A stretch of DNA of 64,000 bases. It comes from an uncultured Lachnospiraceae bacterium (GTDB lineage: Bacteria > Bacillota > Clostridia > Lachnospirales > Lachnospiraceae). The position numbers and the translations under genes are program-made. Below, one piece after another: positions 36,113-45,428 of this stretch. The stretch is taken from the NCBI GenBank assembly GCA_947053345.1, contig CAMRSM010000018.1, positions 1-64,000 on the forward strand. The letters run 5' to 3'. Each line of letters opens with the position of its first letter. Position 1 is the stretch's first letter. The notes under the pieces were generated by a model, which saw nothing but the letters and a program-made list of their open reading frames with translations, searched no databases and had not been told where the DNA came from.

Positions 36113-37174
36113 ATGAAATACCGCAGACTAGGCCTGACGGACTGCCATGTGTCCGAGGTCGGCTTTGGCACCATCCCAATCCTAAAAGGAAGCGTTCCCG
36201 TCCTGCCGGATTATTACAACTTAGAAGACGATGAGGCACTTGCTGTGATGGAGCACGCTTTCCGTCTTGGCTGCAATCTGTACGACACTGCGATTGTCCC
36301 TGAATATGGAGATGCAGAGATAAAACTTGGAAAATTTGCCGCGCGCATTGGGCGGAGCCGCATCATCATTTCCGACAAAGCACGCTTTTTTGACGGAAAT
36401 GAAATGTACCGTGCCGTCCTCAATTCCTGTGAAAATCTTGGCACATATGCAGATATCTACTTTATCCATCAGGCAGATGCCGCACATGAGGAGGAGATTT
36501 TCAAAAAAGGCGGCGCGTTGGATGCACTCACCGAACTCAAAGAAATGGGGAATATCCGTTTCACCGGGATTGCCTCACATTACTATGACATCCTGCTGCG
36601 GGGAGCAAAAGATCCGCGGGTGGATGTGCTGCAGGGCAGCGGTAATCTTTTTGAACGCGGGATGCTTGAGCGCGTCAAAAAAGAACCCCTCTTCCGCCAA
36701 AAGGGATTCTTCGTGAATAAAGTATATGCCGCCGGGCTGCTGCCTGCATTTTTCCCGCCGCATGCCCTGATCTCTTCCGTTTTGTCCTACCCGGTCTCAA
36801 GCGCCTTAATCGGTATCGGAACCTGCGGTCAGGCGGATGCAGCAATGGCACAGGAATACACGGAGTATGTCCTACCTCCTTTTACGGAAGTGCTCTCCTC
36901 GTTAGAGCGGGAATTTTCCCCCATCCCATGCGACCGCTGCCAGAGATGCCGCTGTCCGCTCGGAACAGAAATCCATACGGTTTTCCGGCAATACCAGTAT
37001 TATTTTATGGGAAAGGACTACTGGGCACTGCAGAAACTTGCCCTGGGAATACAGGAAAGCGCAGGGCTGTGCCGATCCTGTACGGACATGCCCTGCCTTT
37101 CCATGTGCCCTGCGGGTATCCGGATCCCGGATGAAATGCAGAAACTAAAACAACTTGTGGATGCCCACTTATAA
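36113..37174 (+). CDS. Aldo-keto reductase with C-terminal iron-sulfur ferredoxin-type domain
   Basis: 353 residues, 13 bases after the LRR gene. N-terminal aldo-keto reductase barrel: MKYRRLGLTDCHVSEVGFGT, GCNLYDTAIVPEYGDAEIKL (catalytic Tyr region), YADIYFIHQADAAHEEEIF. The last ~100 residues bear Cys clusters (CDRCQRCRCPLG and CRSCTDMPCLSMCPAG), as in the 'aldo/keto reductase with 4Fe-4S' family of anaerobes. It probably transfers electrons between an iron-sulfur partner and a small carbonyl substrate, which is unknown. Confidence 0.88.
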   Translation: MKYRRLGLTDCHVSEVGFGTIPILKGSVPVLPDYYNLEDDEALAVMEHAFRLGCNLYDTAIVPEYGDAEIKLGKFAARIGRSRIIISDKARFFDGNEMYRAVLNSCENLGTYADIYFIHQADAAHEEEIFKKGGALDALTELKEMGNIRFTGIASHYYDILLRGAKDPRVDVLQGSGNLFERGMLERVKKEPLFRQKGFFVNKVYAAGLLPAFFPPHALISSVLSYPVSSALIGIGTCGQADAAMAQEYTEYVLPPFTEVLSSLEREFSPIPCDRCQRCRCPLGTEIHTVFRQYQYYFMGKDYWALQKLALGIQESAGLCRSCTDMPCLSMCPAGIRIPDEMQKLKQLVDAHL

Positions 37175-37201
37175 CTGCCAGCCGCTTTGTGAAAGGGGAA
37201 T

Positions 37202-38833
37202 TTATACCTCCTTCACGTTTGCCGGCTCAATTTTCCCGTTCCTGAGCATAAGAACATGGTCATATTTCTCAAGCTTTTCCCTGTCCCTCTGATGCGTTAC
37301 GGTGATCACGGTCTTACCTTCCATACCCAAAATCCCGTCTTCCAGTTCCTTCGCGATCCCCGGATCCAGATTTGCCGTAAATTCGTCGAGGAGTAAGATC
37401 CGGCTGTTACGCAGCAGGGCACGCGCAAGCCCGATCCTCTGTTTTTCTCCGCCGGAAAAATTGCTTCCGTTCTCATAGATCAGCGTTTCCAGCCCATTCG
37501 GCAGACTTGTAACCAATTGCTTTAAGCCCGTACGGGCAGATACATCTTCAAGTTCACCCTGCGTGTAACCTTCCCGGAACAGAGTAATGTTGTTGCGGAT
37601 CGTATCGTTGAACAGGAAAGTATCCTGCTTCACCATCGCCACGGATGCTGCCATATTCTCACGGCCTGCTTTCACAAGGTCAATATCCCCAACCCGTATA
37701 TTTCCCGTATAATTCCGGTAAAGCCCCGCCAAAAGATTCAGCAGGGAACTCTTTCCTTCCCCGCTGTTCCCAAGCAGCAAATAGTGCTTTCCGCTTTCAA
37801 AACGGAACGAGCAGTCATTCAAAACCAACTTTTCGCCGTATCCAAACGTAAGATGTTCCAGCACGATATCCCCGTCCGGAAGTGGTTCCCTAGAGTTGGT
37901 TTCTTCCTTCTTCCCTACAAGGATTTTCTCGAAATTCTTTTTCAAAGGCCTTGAAGCATGGAAATTCGCGATCACGCTTGGAATGGCAGTAATCGGATAA
38001 ACAATATTGCCGATCAGATGCCCAAACACAATCGTCATCCCGGCAGAGAACATTCCTTTCTGTGAAAAATATGCCGCCGCTGCCATAACGATCACGGTTG
38101 AGATCATCCCCACAAACTGTCCGACGGATGAGACAAATATCTGGCAGCCCTCACTTTTTCTTTTTGCAGCCTCCACCTTGCTGTTTTTGTCCCGGTGCTT
38201 GTGGATCAGCACATCAATCGTATGGAAGAGGTGGATGGTCGCGAAACCGGTAAAATCGTCTTTGATCTCCGCCGTGTATTCCTCAAGAGTCCCACTGTAT
38301 TCTGCCATGCTTTGTTCCAAAGGCTTTGCTGTCAACTTTGTGATTCCGAGTGTCAAAAATGCCAATACAAACATTACAAGAAGCATGACCGGCTGTGAAT
38401 AGATACAAATTGCGCAAGCCACCAAAAGGGAGACGATCAATTCCCCCATTGTCATAAAATTTTTAAAGTATGTATTTTCGAAAATGTTGATGTTATTACT
38501 TAATTCATTGATATACTCCGCACTGCTGCCGCTTTCATATTCTGTCATATTCCGCAGATAAATGTTTTCGAACAGATCGTTTTTCAGTCTCTTCCTTGCG
38601 TCAGTAATAACATGGACTTTCAAGATCCGATATCCCGCATCCGACAGAACACAGGCAATAACAAATAAGATACTCCACATCAGGGTGGATAATAATTCTT
38701 CCCCTCCGCCGGACGCACAGTCAATCAATGCGCTTAAAAAAAATGCAAAAAAAGTCCCGATTGTGCCGCTGGCAACCAGCAGAAAAATTAAAAGAATAAA
38801 TATTGCTTTATTTTTTGTTAGGTATTTTGACAT
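37202..38833 (-). CDS. ABC transporter, fused membrane and ATPase domains
   Basis: 543 residues. Residues ~10-310 contain about six membrane segments (IFILLIFLLVASGTIGTFFA, LMWSILFVIACVLSDAGYRI and others); residues ~325-540 are the ATPase: Walker A LLGNSGEGKSSLLNLLAG, signature NFSGGEKQRIGLARALL, Walker B SRILLLDEFTANLD, H-loop VTHQRD. A half-size exporter that must dimerise. Substrate unknown; peptide or lipid export is typical for the type. Transcribed away from the WYL regulator, which may control it. Confidence 0.9.
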   Translation of the reverse strand: MSKYLTKNKAIFILLIFLLVASGTIGTFFAFFLSALIDCASGGGEELLSTLMWSILFVIACVLSDAGYRILKVHVITDARKRLKNDLFENIYLRNMTEYESGSSAEYINELSNNINIFENTYFKNFMTMGELIVSLLVACAICIYSQPVMLLVMFVLAFLTLGITKLTAKPLEQSMAEYSGTLEEYTAEIKDDFTGFATIHLFHTIDVLIHKHRDKNSKVEAAKRKSEGCQIFVSSVGQFVGMISTVIVMAAAAYFSQKGMFSAGMTIVFGHLIGNIVYPITAIPSVIANFHASRPLKKNFEKILVGKKEETNSREPLPDGDIVLEHLTFGYGEKLVLNDCSFRFESGKHYLLLGNSGEGKSSLLNLLAGLYRNYTGNIRVGDIDLVKAGRENMAASVAMVKQDTFLFNDTIRNNITLFREGYTQGELEDVSARTGLKQLVTSLPNGLETLIYENGSNFSGGEKQRIGLARALLRNSRILLLDEFTANLDPGIAKELEDGILGMEGKTVITVTHQRDREKLEKYDHVLMLRNGKIEPANVKEV

Positions 38834-39139
38834 TTTGTTTTCTGTCCTTTCTTTTTTGTTTTATTATATTACCATTTTTGATATAATACAAGATAATTCG
38901 TCATTTTTCACAAGAGACTTTTATTTGATTCCTTTTATATTATTTTGGCTTTGACTATAAAAAGGAAAATTTTACTAGATGTAAATTCCTGATAAAATTT
39001 GTAATTGATAAATTGCCCGAAATATGCCAAAATGAAGGAAATGCAAAGATTTTCGTGAGTTAAAACATTAACATTTCAACCAAAATACATTTTTATCCGG
39101 CCGCGTACATTATTATTTTATTATGAAAGTGAGAATCCT
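38834..39139. promoter_or_regulatory. Divergent intergenic region between ABC exporter and WYL regulator
   Basis: 306 bases, very AT-rich. Contains TATAAT-like boxes near 38881 on either strand and probably the promoters of both genes and the regulator's binding site. No repeat or structured RNA was recognised. Confidence 0.45.
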
Positions 39140-40054
39140 ATGAAACTTGAACGCCTCTACGCGATAACTGTATATCTCCTCAACCACGGAAGAACCTCTG
39201 CCAGTAATCTGGCAAAACATTTCGAAGTATCCACCCGGACAATCCAGAGGGATATTGACTCCCTCTGTGTTTCCGGCATCCCGGTCATTGCGGTGAACGG
39301 GATCAACGGGGGCTATGAAATCTCCGACCGCTTCCGGATTGACCGGGAACTTTCTACATCCGATGAATATTCCCTGATCCTGACAGCCCTTCGGGGGCTT
39401 GTGTCCGCAACCGAAAATGAAAAAGCGAAAAATACTCTGGAAAAACTGTCGCACGCGGCGAATCCGGATGATACCGGAATCATTCTGGATTTTTCCGTAC
39501 TGCGCGAAGGCGACTATACTATCCTGCAGCAGTTACAGGCTGCCGTGACCCAAAAACAAACGGTCCGTTTCACGTACACAAATAACAATAATGAAACAAG
39601 GGTGCACCATGTCGAGCCCATTGCCGTCCTATACCGCTGGTATGCGTGGTATCTTCTCGCATATTCCAGAGTTCGGGACGACTACCGAACCTATAAACTT
39701 ATACGGATGAGCAATCTGGAGGTTACAGACGAGACTTTCCTCCGGGAACATGAGCCGGCGGATGTAATTTTCCAGAAGACAAACAAAAAGGATTCCAGAG
39801 AATATACTGACGTTCTCCTGCGGTGCAAACAGGCAGCAAAAACACGCGCCATCGAATATTTAAAAGGAACTGTGACGGAAGAATTACCGGGCGGTGATGT
39901 TTTGATCAAAACATGTGTAGTGGAGAATGAACAATTTTGGTTTGGAGCATTGCTGTCTCTTGGTGATGATATTGAAGTGGTTGAACCGGATACCATACGG
40001 CAGCGGGCGATCCAAACCGCAAAAAAAATTTTGGAACTTTACGGAGAATTATGA
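39140..40054 (+). CDS. WYL-domain transcription regulator (YafY type)
   Basis: 304 residues. N-terminal HTH_11: LERLYAITVYLLNHGRTSAS, NLAKHFEVSTRTIQRDIDSL. From ~140 the WYL domain: QKQTVRFTYTNNNNETRVHH, VEPIAVLYRWYAWYLLAYSR (the 'WYL' motif), followed by a WCX-like C-terminal domain. WYL proteins sense ligands and act as transcription factors. Divergent from the ABC exporter, the most probable target. ATG 39140 with GAAAGTGAG upstream. Confidence 0.9.
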   Translation: MKLERLYAITVYLLNHGRTSASNLAKHFEVSTRTIQRDIDSLCVSGIPVIAVNGINGGYEISDRFRIDRELSTSDEYSLILTALRGLVSATENEKAKNTLEKLSHAANPDDTGIILDFSVLREGDYTILQQLQAAVTQKQTVRFTYTNNNNETRVHHVEPIAVLYRWYAWYLLAYSRVRDDYRTYKLIRMSNLEVTDETFLREHEPADVIFQKTNKKDSREYTDVLLRCKQAAKTRAIEYLKGTVTEELPGGDVLIKTCVVENEQFWFGALLSLGDDIEVVEPDTIRQRAIQTAKKILELYGEL

Positions 40055-40156
40055 CAGACTGTTGTCGTATATTCCATGCTAGTATGATGGTATCATGTTG
40101 TTGGATATCTTTTACGGATACAAACAATACGGCAAAAAATCAATGGAGGTATTTTT

Positions 40157-40717
40157 ATGAACCCTTACGAAACATGTCCCGTATTCGAAAATGAGAATTT
40201 TCTCCTGCGGCTTGTGACAATGGATGACGCAGCCGACCTGCTTTCCGTCTATTCCGACGAAAAAGCGGTACCGCTTTTTAACAGTGACAACTGCAATGGC
40301 GACGATTTCCACTACACTACTTTAGAACGTATGCAGCAGGGTATTGAATTTTGGCTGTGGGCGTATAAAAATCACAGCTTTGTTCGTTGGTCCATTTTCG
40401 ACAAAAAAATCGGGAAAGGCATTGGGACAATCGAACTGTTCAACCGCAAGGCAGAAGATTATTTCAATGACTGCGGGCTGCTCAGGCTCGATTTAAGGAG
40501 CGACTATGAGGACACAGAACATATCATGGAAATATTGTCTCTGATTTTGCCGCATACCTGTGAATTGTTTGGATGTCAAATGATCGCGACAAAAATCCCA
40601 CCTTTTGCCGCGGCGAGAAGGACTGCGGCAGCACAGCTTGGCTTTTTGGAGTCGAAAGAGCTCGTGGGCGGGAAAGATCAGGAAGGGTATGCAGATTATT
40701 ATGTTATGTGGAAATAA
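40157..40717 (+). CDS. GNAT-family N-acetyltransferase
   Basis: 186 residues. GNAT features: a start like 'FETxxFxLRLV' (NFLLRLVTMDDAADLLSVYS), RWSIFDKKIGKGIGTIELFN, then LRLDLRSDYEDTEHIMEILS and a C-terminal AARRTAAAQLGFLESKELVG. Acceptor unknown; the family acetylates small molecules or proteins using acetyl-CoA. ATG 40157 with TGGAGG upstream. A terminator follows at 40724. Confidence 0.82.
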   Translation: MNPYETCPVFENENFLLRLVTMDDAADLLSVYSDEKAVPLFNSDNCNGDDFHYTTLERMQQGIEFWLWAYKNHSFVRWSIFDKKIGKGIGTIELFNRKAEDYFNDCGLLRLDLRSDYEDTEHIMEILSLILPHTCELFGCQMIATKIPPFAAARRTAAAQLGFLESKELVGGKDQEGYADYYVMWK

Positions 40718-40723
40718 TTCTAT

Positions 40724-40758
40724 AAAAAGGCTGTTGCGCTTACACAACAGCCTTTTTT
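40724..40758 (+). terminator. Rho-independent terminator after GNAT gene
   Basis: AAAAAGGCTGTTG and CAACAGCCTTTTT, a perfect 13-bp stem with 8-nt loop and T tract; symmetrical, so it can also stop leftward transcription. Confidence 0.85.
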
Positions 40759-40823
40759 GTTTCAAAGTCTGTCACGACACTATAAAACAATCTTTATCCC
40801 TTATCGCAGAGGGTGATTTATGC

Positions 40824-41396
40824 TCACTCCCCATACAGATTTTCCCCTTTGTCATCAATTACCACAATCACCGGAAAATCCTTCACTTCCAACTTGTATA
40901 TCGCTTCCGCCCCCAAATCTTCATACGCAACAATCTCTGCTTTTGTGATACATTTTGATAAGAGTGCACCTGCACCGCCCACCGCTGCGAAATAAACGGC
41001 ATGGTTTTCTTTCATTGCATTGATCACAGCTTCGCTGCGCCTGCCTTTGCCAATCATCCCAGTCATGCCGAGCGAGAGCAGGGTTGGGGTATATTTGTCC
41101 ATACGGCTGCTAGTTGTCGGACCTGCAGAGCCGATGACCTGCCCCTCTTTTGCGGGAGTCGGCCCAAGATAATAAATGGTCTGGTCTTCAATTGGTATTG
41201 GCAGTTTGCCTCCTGCCGCCAATGTTTCAGTCATGCGTTTATGGGCGGCATCCCTCGCCGAATAAATTGTTCCGGTCAGGTATACGTAATCCCCCGCATT
41301 TAAACTATGGGCAATTTCCTTTGTGATTGGAAGTGTAAGTTTCTTTTCTGCGTTATTCTTTTCTGAACTGTTGATTTTTAAATTGCTATTTTCCAT
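40824..41396 (-). CDS. fumB: Fumarate hydratase class I, beta subunit
   Basis: 190 residues. Matches the C-terminal (beta) subunit of iron-sulfur fumarases: AGDYVYLTGTIYSARDAAHK, YYLGPTPAKEGQVIGSAGPT, TSSRMDKYTPTLLSLGMTGM, IGKGRRSEAVINAM, AVGGAGALLSKCITKAEIVA. With the alpha subunit it interconverts fumarate and malate. The alpha gene, normally next door, is 4 kb upstream (45429-46271), separated by an ABC pair and debris. It has an N-terminal extension of ~20 residues. ATG 41396 follows GAAAGGAATAAAG. Confidence 0.92.
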   Translation of the reverse strand: MENSNLKINSSEKNNAEKKLTLPITKEIAHSLNAGDYVYLTGTIYSARDAAHKRMTETLAAGGKLPIPIEDQTIYYLGPTPAKEGQVIGSAGPTTSSRMDKYTPTLLSLGMTGMIGKGRRSEAVINAMKENHAVYFAAVGGAGALLSKCITKAEIVAYEDLGAEAIYKLEVKDFPVIVVIDDKGENLYGE

Positions 41397-41769
41397 ATCT
41401 TTATTCCTTTCCTGTCTGCTTCAGGTTAACCTGCAATATTAAATTAAATAAAATCACTTGTCAAACAATCTTTATTCGTTGAGGGATTCTATCCACGGAT
41501 CCTTGCGTTTTTCAGATTTTTATCCACGCGCCATACTGCTTTTCAACGGGTTCTACTATATATTCGTCTTTTTCCCTGCACAATATTTCTTTCTTTCCTA
41601 TATTTTTTCTCTCCTTTCAAAAAATTCCTGCAATATCAGACCTGCCACTTCACCAGATCTAAGCCCTTAAAAACCGCCTATTTGTACGGGCAGGATTGCG
41701 CCCTTACTCCTCCTGCAAAAAACAAACAAAATTGATGTCGGATTCCCATATTTTGCGACAGCTTCTTAT
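41397..41769. other. Gap between exporter permease and fumarase beta
   Basis: 373 AT-rich bases with no credible gene. No clear terminator for the exporter operon and no copy of the sequence following the fumarase alpha gene were found. Confidence 0.5.
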
Positions 41770-43383
41770 TTATCTTAACCGGAACAATCTGGGCGCAAAT
41801 TTTCTGCTCATAAAAAACATTACTACAGAGACAGCTGCTATAATACATACCCATGGCAATGCGGCTGTCAAATCCCGGCGTACAAATAAAACCAGCAAAT
41901 AGAAAATACTCTCCAAACAGCCCAAAACTTTAAACAATGGGCTTTTTGCTGTCATATCCACCGAATATGGCTGTATGGTATAATAAACAATACATTCATA
42001 CGTTTCCCAAAATATTAAATATGCGATGCACACAACCGATAATTTAACAACCGTACCCACAGGCAGCGACAACCCGGAAAGAAACATCATCAGAAAAATG
42101 TTTGCTGCGATCGCAGCGGCAGAAAATAAATCTCCGCGCAATAAATTCAGATACCGTTTTAACATACTATTCCGGATAAATTCCGGGGTCATGATATGGT
42201 GATAAAGCATATGTGAATCTATGTTCCGGAAATATATCTGCATCAGGTGCTGTGCAAAAGTCATGGAAGTCGCAAAGGCAATCAGCAATGGGGAATAATC
42301 AAGCACTGTTTCTGAAGTTACCGGAATCCACCCAAAACGGATACCAAGCCCTAATACCACTCCGATTAAAAATTGTACAAGCACCTTGTTGCGCTTCTCC
42401 CTGCGCAAAATCTTACCAAAACGGTTGAAAAATGCCATTTCCAGATAATTTTCCGGTGTCTCATTTTGATGGGCATTAAAAAATTCCCTGTTCTGTTCCC
42501 ATCCGGACTCTAACAGACCGTCTTCTTCCTCCCCGATGGAACCCGACTTCATTGCAATCTGGAATGACACCGCACTCTGCCCGGCAAATTTCACCGCAAT
42601 CCTTCTATAATCCGTATACCGCAGATGATAAATCCAGCAGCACAACGCCAAAGCGGCACTGGCAATGCCCATAACAAACATCCACACCGGAGGAATCTGC
42701 ATATTTTCATACCAACCAAGAAGCGCACCAATATACGCAAGCAAAATAAACGGAAGAACCATCAAGCGACGAGCCCGCTTACTCGGCAAATGTCCATATT
42801 TATGATAACATGACAGATAAACAACATTTCCAAACAGCTTACAAAATATCTTAAAAACTACGATGGACGCTGTCATTTTCCAATCCCGGAACAAAAAATA
42901 AATTACTGGAAAAAGCATCACGCTGGAAAAAAAAGTATTTTTTAATGCTTTGTGACGATAGTAAGATACCGGGTTCACCATAAAATGATTGAGGAAAGTG
43001 TAGTCTTCCGCGGAAGCCTTAAACAGCTCACAGTCCAACACCATGCCGCCGATACATTTTAACAGGATAAAAAGAATAAAATATACCCCTGCTGTTATTT
43101 TTTCGTCTTTCATAATCAAATGGGGAACTATGTAAAGAATAGCCAATGTACCTATATTATTTGCCAACGACGATTTGATAAAACCAAAAGCGAGGCTGAA
43201 CAAACTCCATACTTTTTTTAGCTGGTATCGGCTATACCAAGAATTTTGTACAATCTTTCCCAGAACGGGAAGTTTGCTCATGAAATATAAAAATGCGTTT
43301 ACCTGGATCGCCAGGTAGATTTCGCCATAAACTAAAAAATTATTATTTCCCTGCCTTTTTTGGCTTGAATCCACTATCCCCAC
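41770..43383 (-). CDS. ABC exporter membrane subunit
   Basis: 537 residues with many membrane helices: for example GTLAILYIVPHLIMKDEKIT, FPVIYFLFRDWKMTASIVVF, MVLPFILLAYIGALLGWYEN, FLIGVVLGLGIRFGWIPVTS, LSVVCIAYLIFWETYECIVY. The central soluble part (residues ~270-330) is acidic. It resembles large permeases of ABC-2/EcsB-like exporters that pair with a separate ATPase. The ATPase gene ends two bases before it. Substrate unknown. Confidence 0.8.
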   Translation of the reverse strand: MGIVDSSQKRQGNNNFLVYGEIYLAIQVNAFLYFMSKLPVLGKIVQNSWYSRYQLKKVWSLFSLAFGFIKSSLANNIGTLAILYIVPHLIMKDEKITAGVYFILFILLKCIGGMVLDCELFKASAEDYTFLNHFMVNPVSYYRHKALKNTFFSSVMLFPVIYFLFRDWKMTASIVVFKIFCKLFGNVVYLSCYHKYGHLPSKRARRLMVLPFILLAYIGALLGWYENMQIPPVWMFVMGIASAALALCCWIYHLRYTDYRRIAVKFAGQSAVSFQIAMKSGSIGEEEDGLLESGWEQNREFFNAHQNETPENYLEMAFFNRFGKILRREKRNKVLVQFLIGVVLGLGIRFGWIPVTSETVLDYSPLLIAFATSMTFAQHLMQIYFRNIDSHMLYHHIMTPEFIRNSMLKRYLNLLRGDLFSAAAIAANIFLMMFLSGLSLPVGTVVKLSVVCIAYLIFWETYECIVYYTIQPYSVDMTAKSPLFKVLGCLESIFYLLVLFVRRDLTAALPWVCIIAAVSVVMFFMSRKFAPRLFRLR

Positions 43384-43385
43384 CT

Positions 43386-44093
43386 CTATTCTTTCCCTGG
43401 TTTTTCCTTCAATGCCTTTATAATATAATCTTCAAACTCCGCCCCATGCAGGTCAAGTTCCTTTGCTACCTCCAGTATACCCTCGCGCAGCAGTACGATT
43501 TCATCGCTCATATCCTGCGCAAGCTGCATAATATGCGTAGCCATCAGAATAATATGCTGATCTTTCATATGTAAAAGCATTTCTTTAATGTCATGAGATA
43601 CCACGATATCAAATGACGAAAGAGGTTCATCGAGCAAAATAATTTTTGGATTTCGGATCAGGCAGCATAAGAGCTGTAATTTATTTTTCATTCCGTATGA
43701 ATAGTTTTTGATCAGTTTGTGACGATCTTCCTCTTCTATGCGCATTAAATCAAAATACGAATTGATACTTCCTGAAAGATCCTTTTCCCTGTCTAACTTC
43801 ACAAAAAAATGGACAAATTCATATCCTGTCAAAAAATCCGGCAGAACCGGCGAAGCCGAAACAATACCGACATCCTCAAATGTGAGTGGGCGGCAGATCC
43901 CATTTTCCTCTAATACGACCGCACCTTCTTCAAAAATCAATTCGCCGTTGATACATTTAAACAACGTCGTTTTTCCCGCCCCATTGCGGCCGAGTATACT
44001 GTAAATCAATCCTTCTTTAAAGTCACAGCTTGTGTGATTCAAAACGGTTCTATTATTGAATTGTTTATAGATTTTTTGAATGCGTAGCTGCAT
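43386..44093 (-). CDS. ABC exporter ATP-binding subunit
   Basis: 235 residues. Walker A LGRNGAGKTTLFKCING, Q-loop region VSASPVLPDFLTGYEFV, a signature that is degenerate (YSYGMKNKLQLLCCLIRNPK; GMKNK in place of SGGQ), Walker B IILLDEPLSSFD, H-loop MATHIMQ. This layout is typical of ATPases of ABC-2-type exporters. Works with the large permease encoded directly after it. ATG 44093. Confidence 0.88.
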   Translation of the reverse strand: MQLRIQKIYKQFNNRTVLNHTSCDFKEGLIYSILGRNGAGKTTLFKCINGELIFEEGAVVLEENGICRPLTFEDVGIVSASPVLPDFLTGYEFVHFFVKLDREKDLSGSINSYFDLMRIEEEDRHKLIKNYSYGMKNKLQLLCCLIRNPKIILLDEPLSSFDIVVSHDIKEMLLHMKDQHIILMATHIMQLAQDMSDEIVLLREGILEVAKELDLHGAEFEDYIIKALKEKPGKE

Positions 44094-44408
44094 AGCAGAA
44101 TGCTCCTTTCATATTTAATTCCAACGATCACCAAAAGAAACGATTATTGTAGAAAATAGTATTTCACCACAGGTGCAAACAACAAAGCTATCATTGATTT
44201 CTGCTTCCCATATTGCATAGGAACATATGGGAGAATTTCCTAACTTCTCTCATCTACATAATGAACCTCTGTATGAATCATAGAGCGATCATCCGCAGAT
44301 GCTGCCTTTACGCATGGAAATCCGACACATGCTCTGCACTCTGCTAATTCCTTCTTCGGTGAATACTATTTCGCACCACACGGCTCATCCTTACAATGGC
44401 AATTGTCG
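44094..44408. other. Gap upstream of the exporter ATPase
   Basis: 315 bases; no credible gene, terminator or known RNA motif seen. Probably holds the exporter promoter. Confidence 0.45.
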
Positions 44409-44846
44409 CTATAGCATCCCTCGCAACGCATTCTCCAATCTGTTTTTTTTCCATATTTTACTTGATGAATTGTCCATAGTAGTCCGCTGTTCTTCACTTG
44501 TATGAACATAATCAACACAAAAATCACAACGCTGGCCACTTTGGGAATATATCGCCTTTTCCTTTGGAAAAGGCTTACGGCCAGGCTTCTTTCGAATTCG
44601 TGTGAGTTTTTTAACCTCTTCTAATTGCTCTAAGGTGTTTCCATCAACAAACATCCATTTTCCATCATGATAAGTTTTTGAGTTATCATGATTATCATGC
44701 ACGTACTTTGAAAACCTGCTATTCTGTATTTCAAAACATTCACCATCTTTTTTTCCGAAAATAGTAAGAAAAGTTAATTCATCTTTACTGTTTCCGATTT
44801 CCTCCAAACAGTATTTGCCACGCATAAATACTATTATTTTTCGCAT
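44409..44846 (-). CDS. Hypothetical protein, possibly an islet gene
   Basis: 145 residues from ATG 44846 (AGGAG 12 bases upstream); the longer frame to 45011 has no ribosome site. Sequence begins MRKIIVFMRGKYCLEEIGNS; the middle is KKDGECFEIQNSRFSKYVHD; basic end with RIRKKPGRKPFPKEKAIYSQ and a Cys pair CDFC. No family recognised. It lies in the stretch that separates the fumarase genes and could be of foreign origin. Confidence 0.5.
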   Translation of the reverse strand: MRKIIVFMRGKYCLEEIGNSKDELTFLTIFGKKDGECFEIQNSRFSKYVHDNHDNSKTYHDGKWMFVDGNTLEQLEEVKKLTRIRKKPGRKPFPKEKAIYSQSGQRCDFCVDYVHTSEEQRTTMDNSSSKIWKKNRLENALRGML

Positions 44847-45428
44847 GGGTTTGGTAGTCTCCTTTTTGTTTATTTCAGCTGATAGGTCTATTTTAACAGG
44901 AAAGTCTGAAAAAACACTTAAGGGAGGTCTTAAAAATATCTTAATGGTAGGATGTAAAAAGCGCTTTCTATCCTGGGGTAATGGCTGCTGTTTCATGGCT
45001 GATCTGCTCAAGAATGTTTGTAAAGATATGTCCTTAATATTTTTCTATGATACCGCATACATTCTCTATTTACTACTATATAAAGCAAGGTACAGCAACC
45101 ACCATGCCCCCTATTTCTTATCATTTCAGCGACTTTTTTATTTTCTGTATTTAACCTTTCAAATCGTTTTGCCTTTCATACAGATTATTGCGATCTTTAC
45201 AAAAATCTTTTATGCGTTCCAACTGCACTCCCACTTCCTTATCCGTTACATAAAGATAAGTTTCTGCCAGGGATGATGAACTGACACAGGTATAATAACC
45301 TGACCACATTATACTATGTCGATCCGACATGTTCCCTGCGGGGCATGCACATCATTTGCCAAAGAAATTGTCCTCCCTCCGGTCGGACGGCAAATCTGCG
45401 CTGGTATAAGTCTGGAATCTGTGTTTTC
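44847..45428. other. Low-information gap in the fumarase-splitting region
   Basis: About 580 bases with a short relic frame (45151-45309) and a 7-bp inverted repeat ATTTGCC/GGCAAAT around 45353-45394. No terminator or promoter is clear. Confidence 0.45.
45151..45309 (-). pseudogene. Possible gene fragment
   Basis: A 52-codon frame starting MWSGYYTCVSSSSLAETYLY and ending ERIKDFCKDRNNLYERQNDL. It reads like the C-terminal helix-rich tail of a larger protein. No ribosome site. It may be the relic of a mobile or regulatory gene that entered between the fumarase subunits. Confidence 0.3.

Noticed and set aside
36878..36890. TTTTACGGAAGTG resembling the phage palindrome, in the aldo-keto reductase gene
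   Set aside because: Only one arm matches and it lies in a host coding region; chance is sufficient.
45340..45400. Structured leader resembling a riboswitch upstream of the 44409 gene
   Set aside because: Only a 7-bp inverted repeat is clear; no known riboswitch core is recognised.
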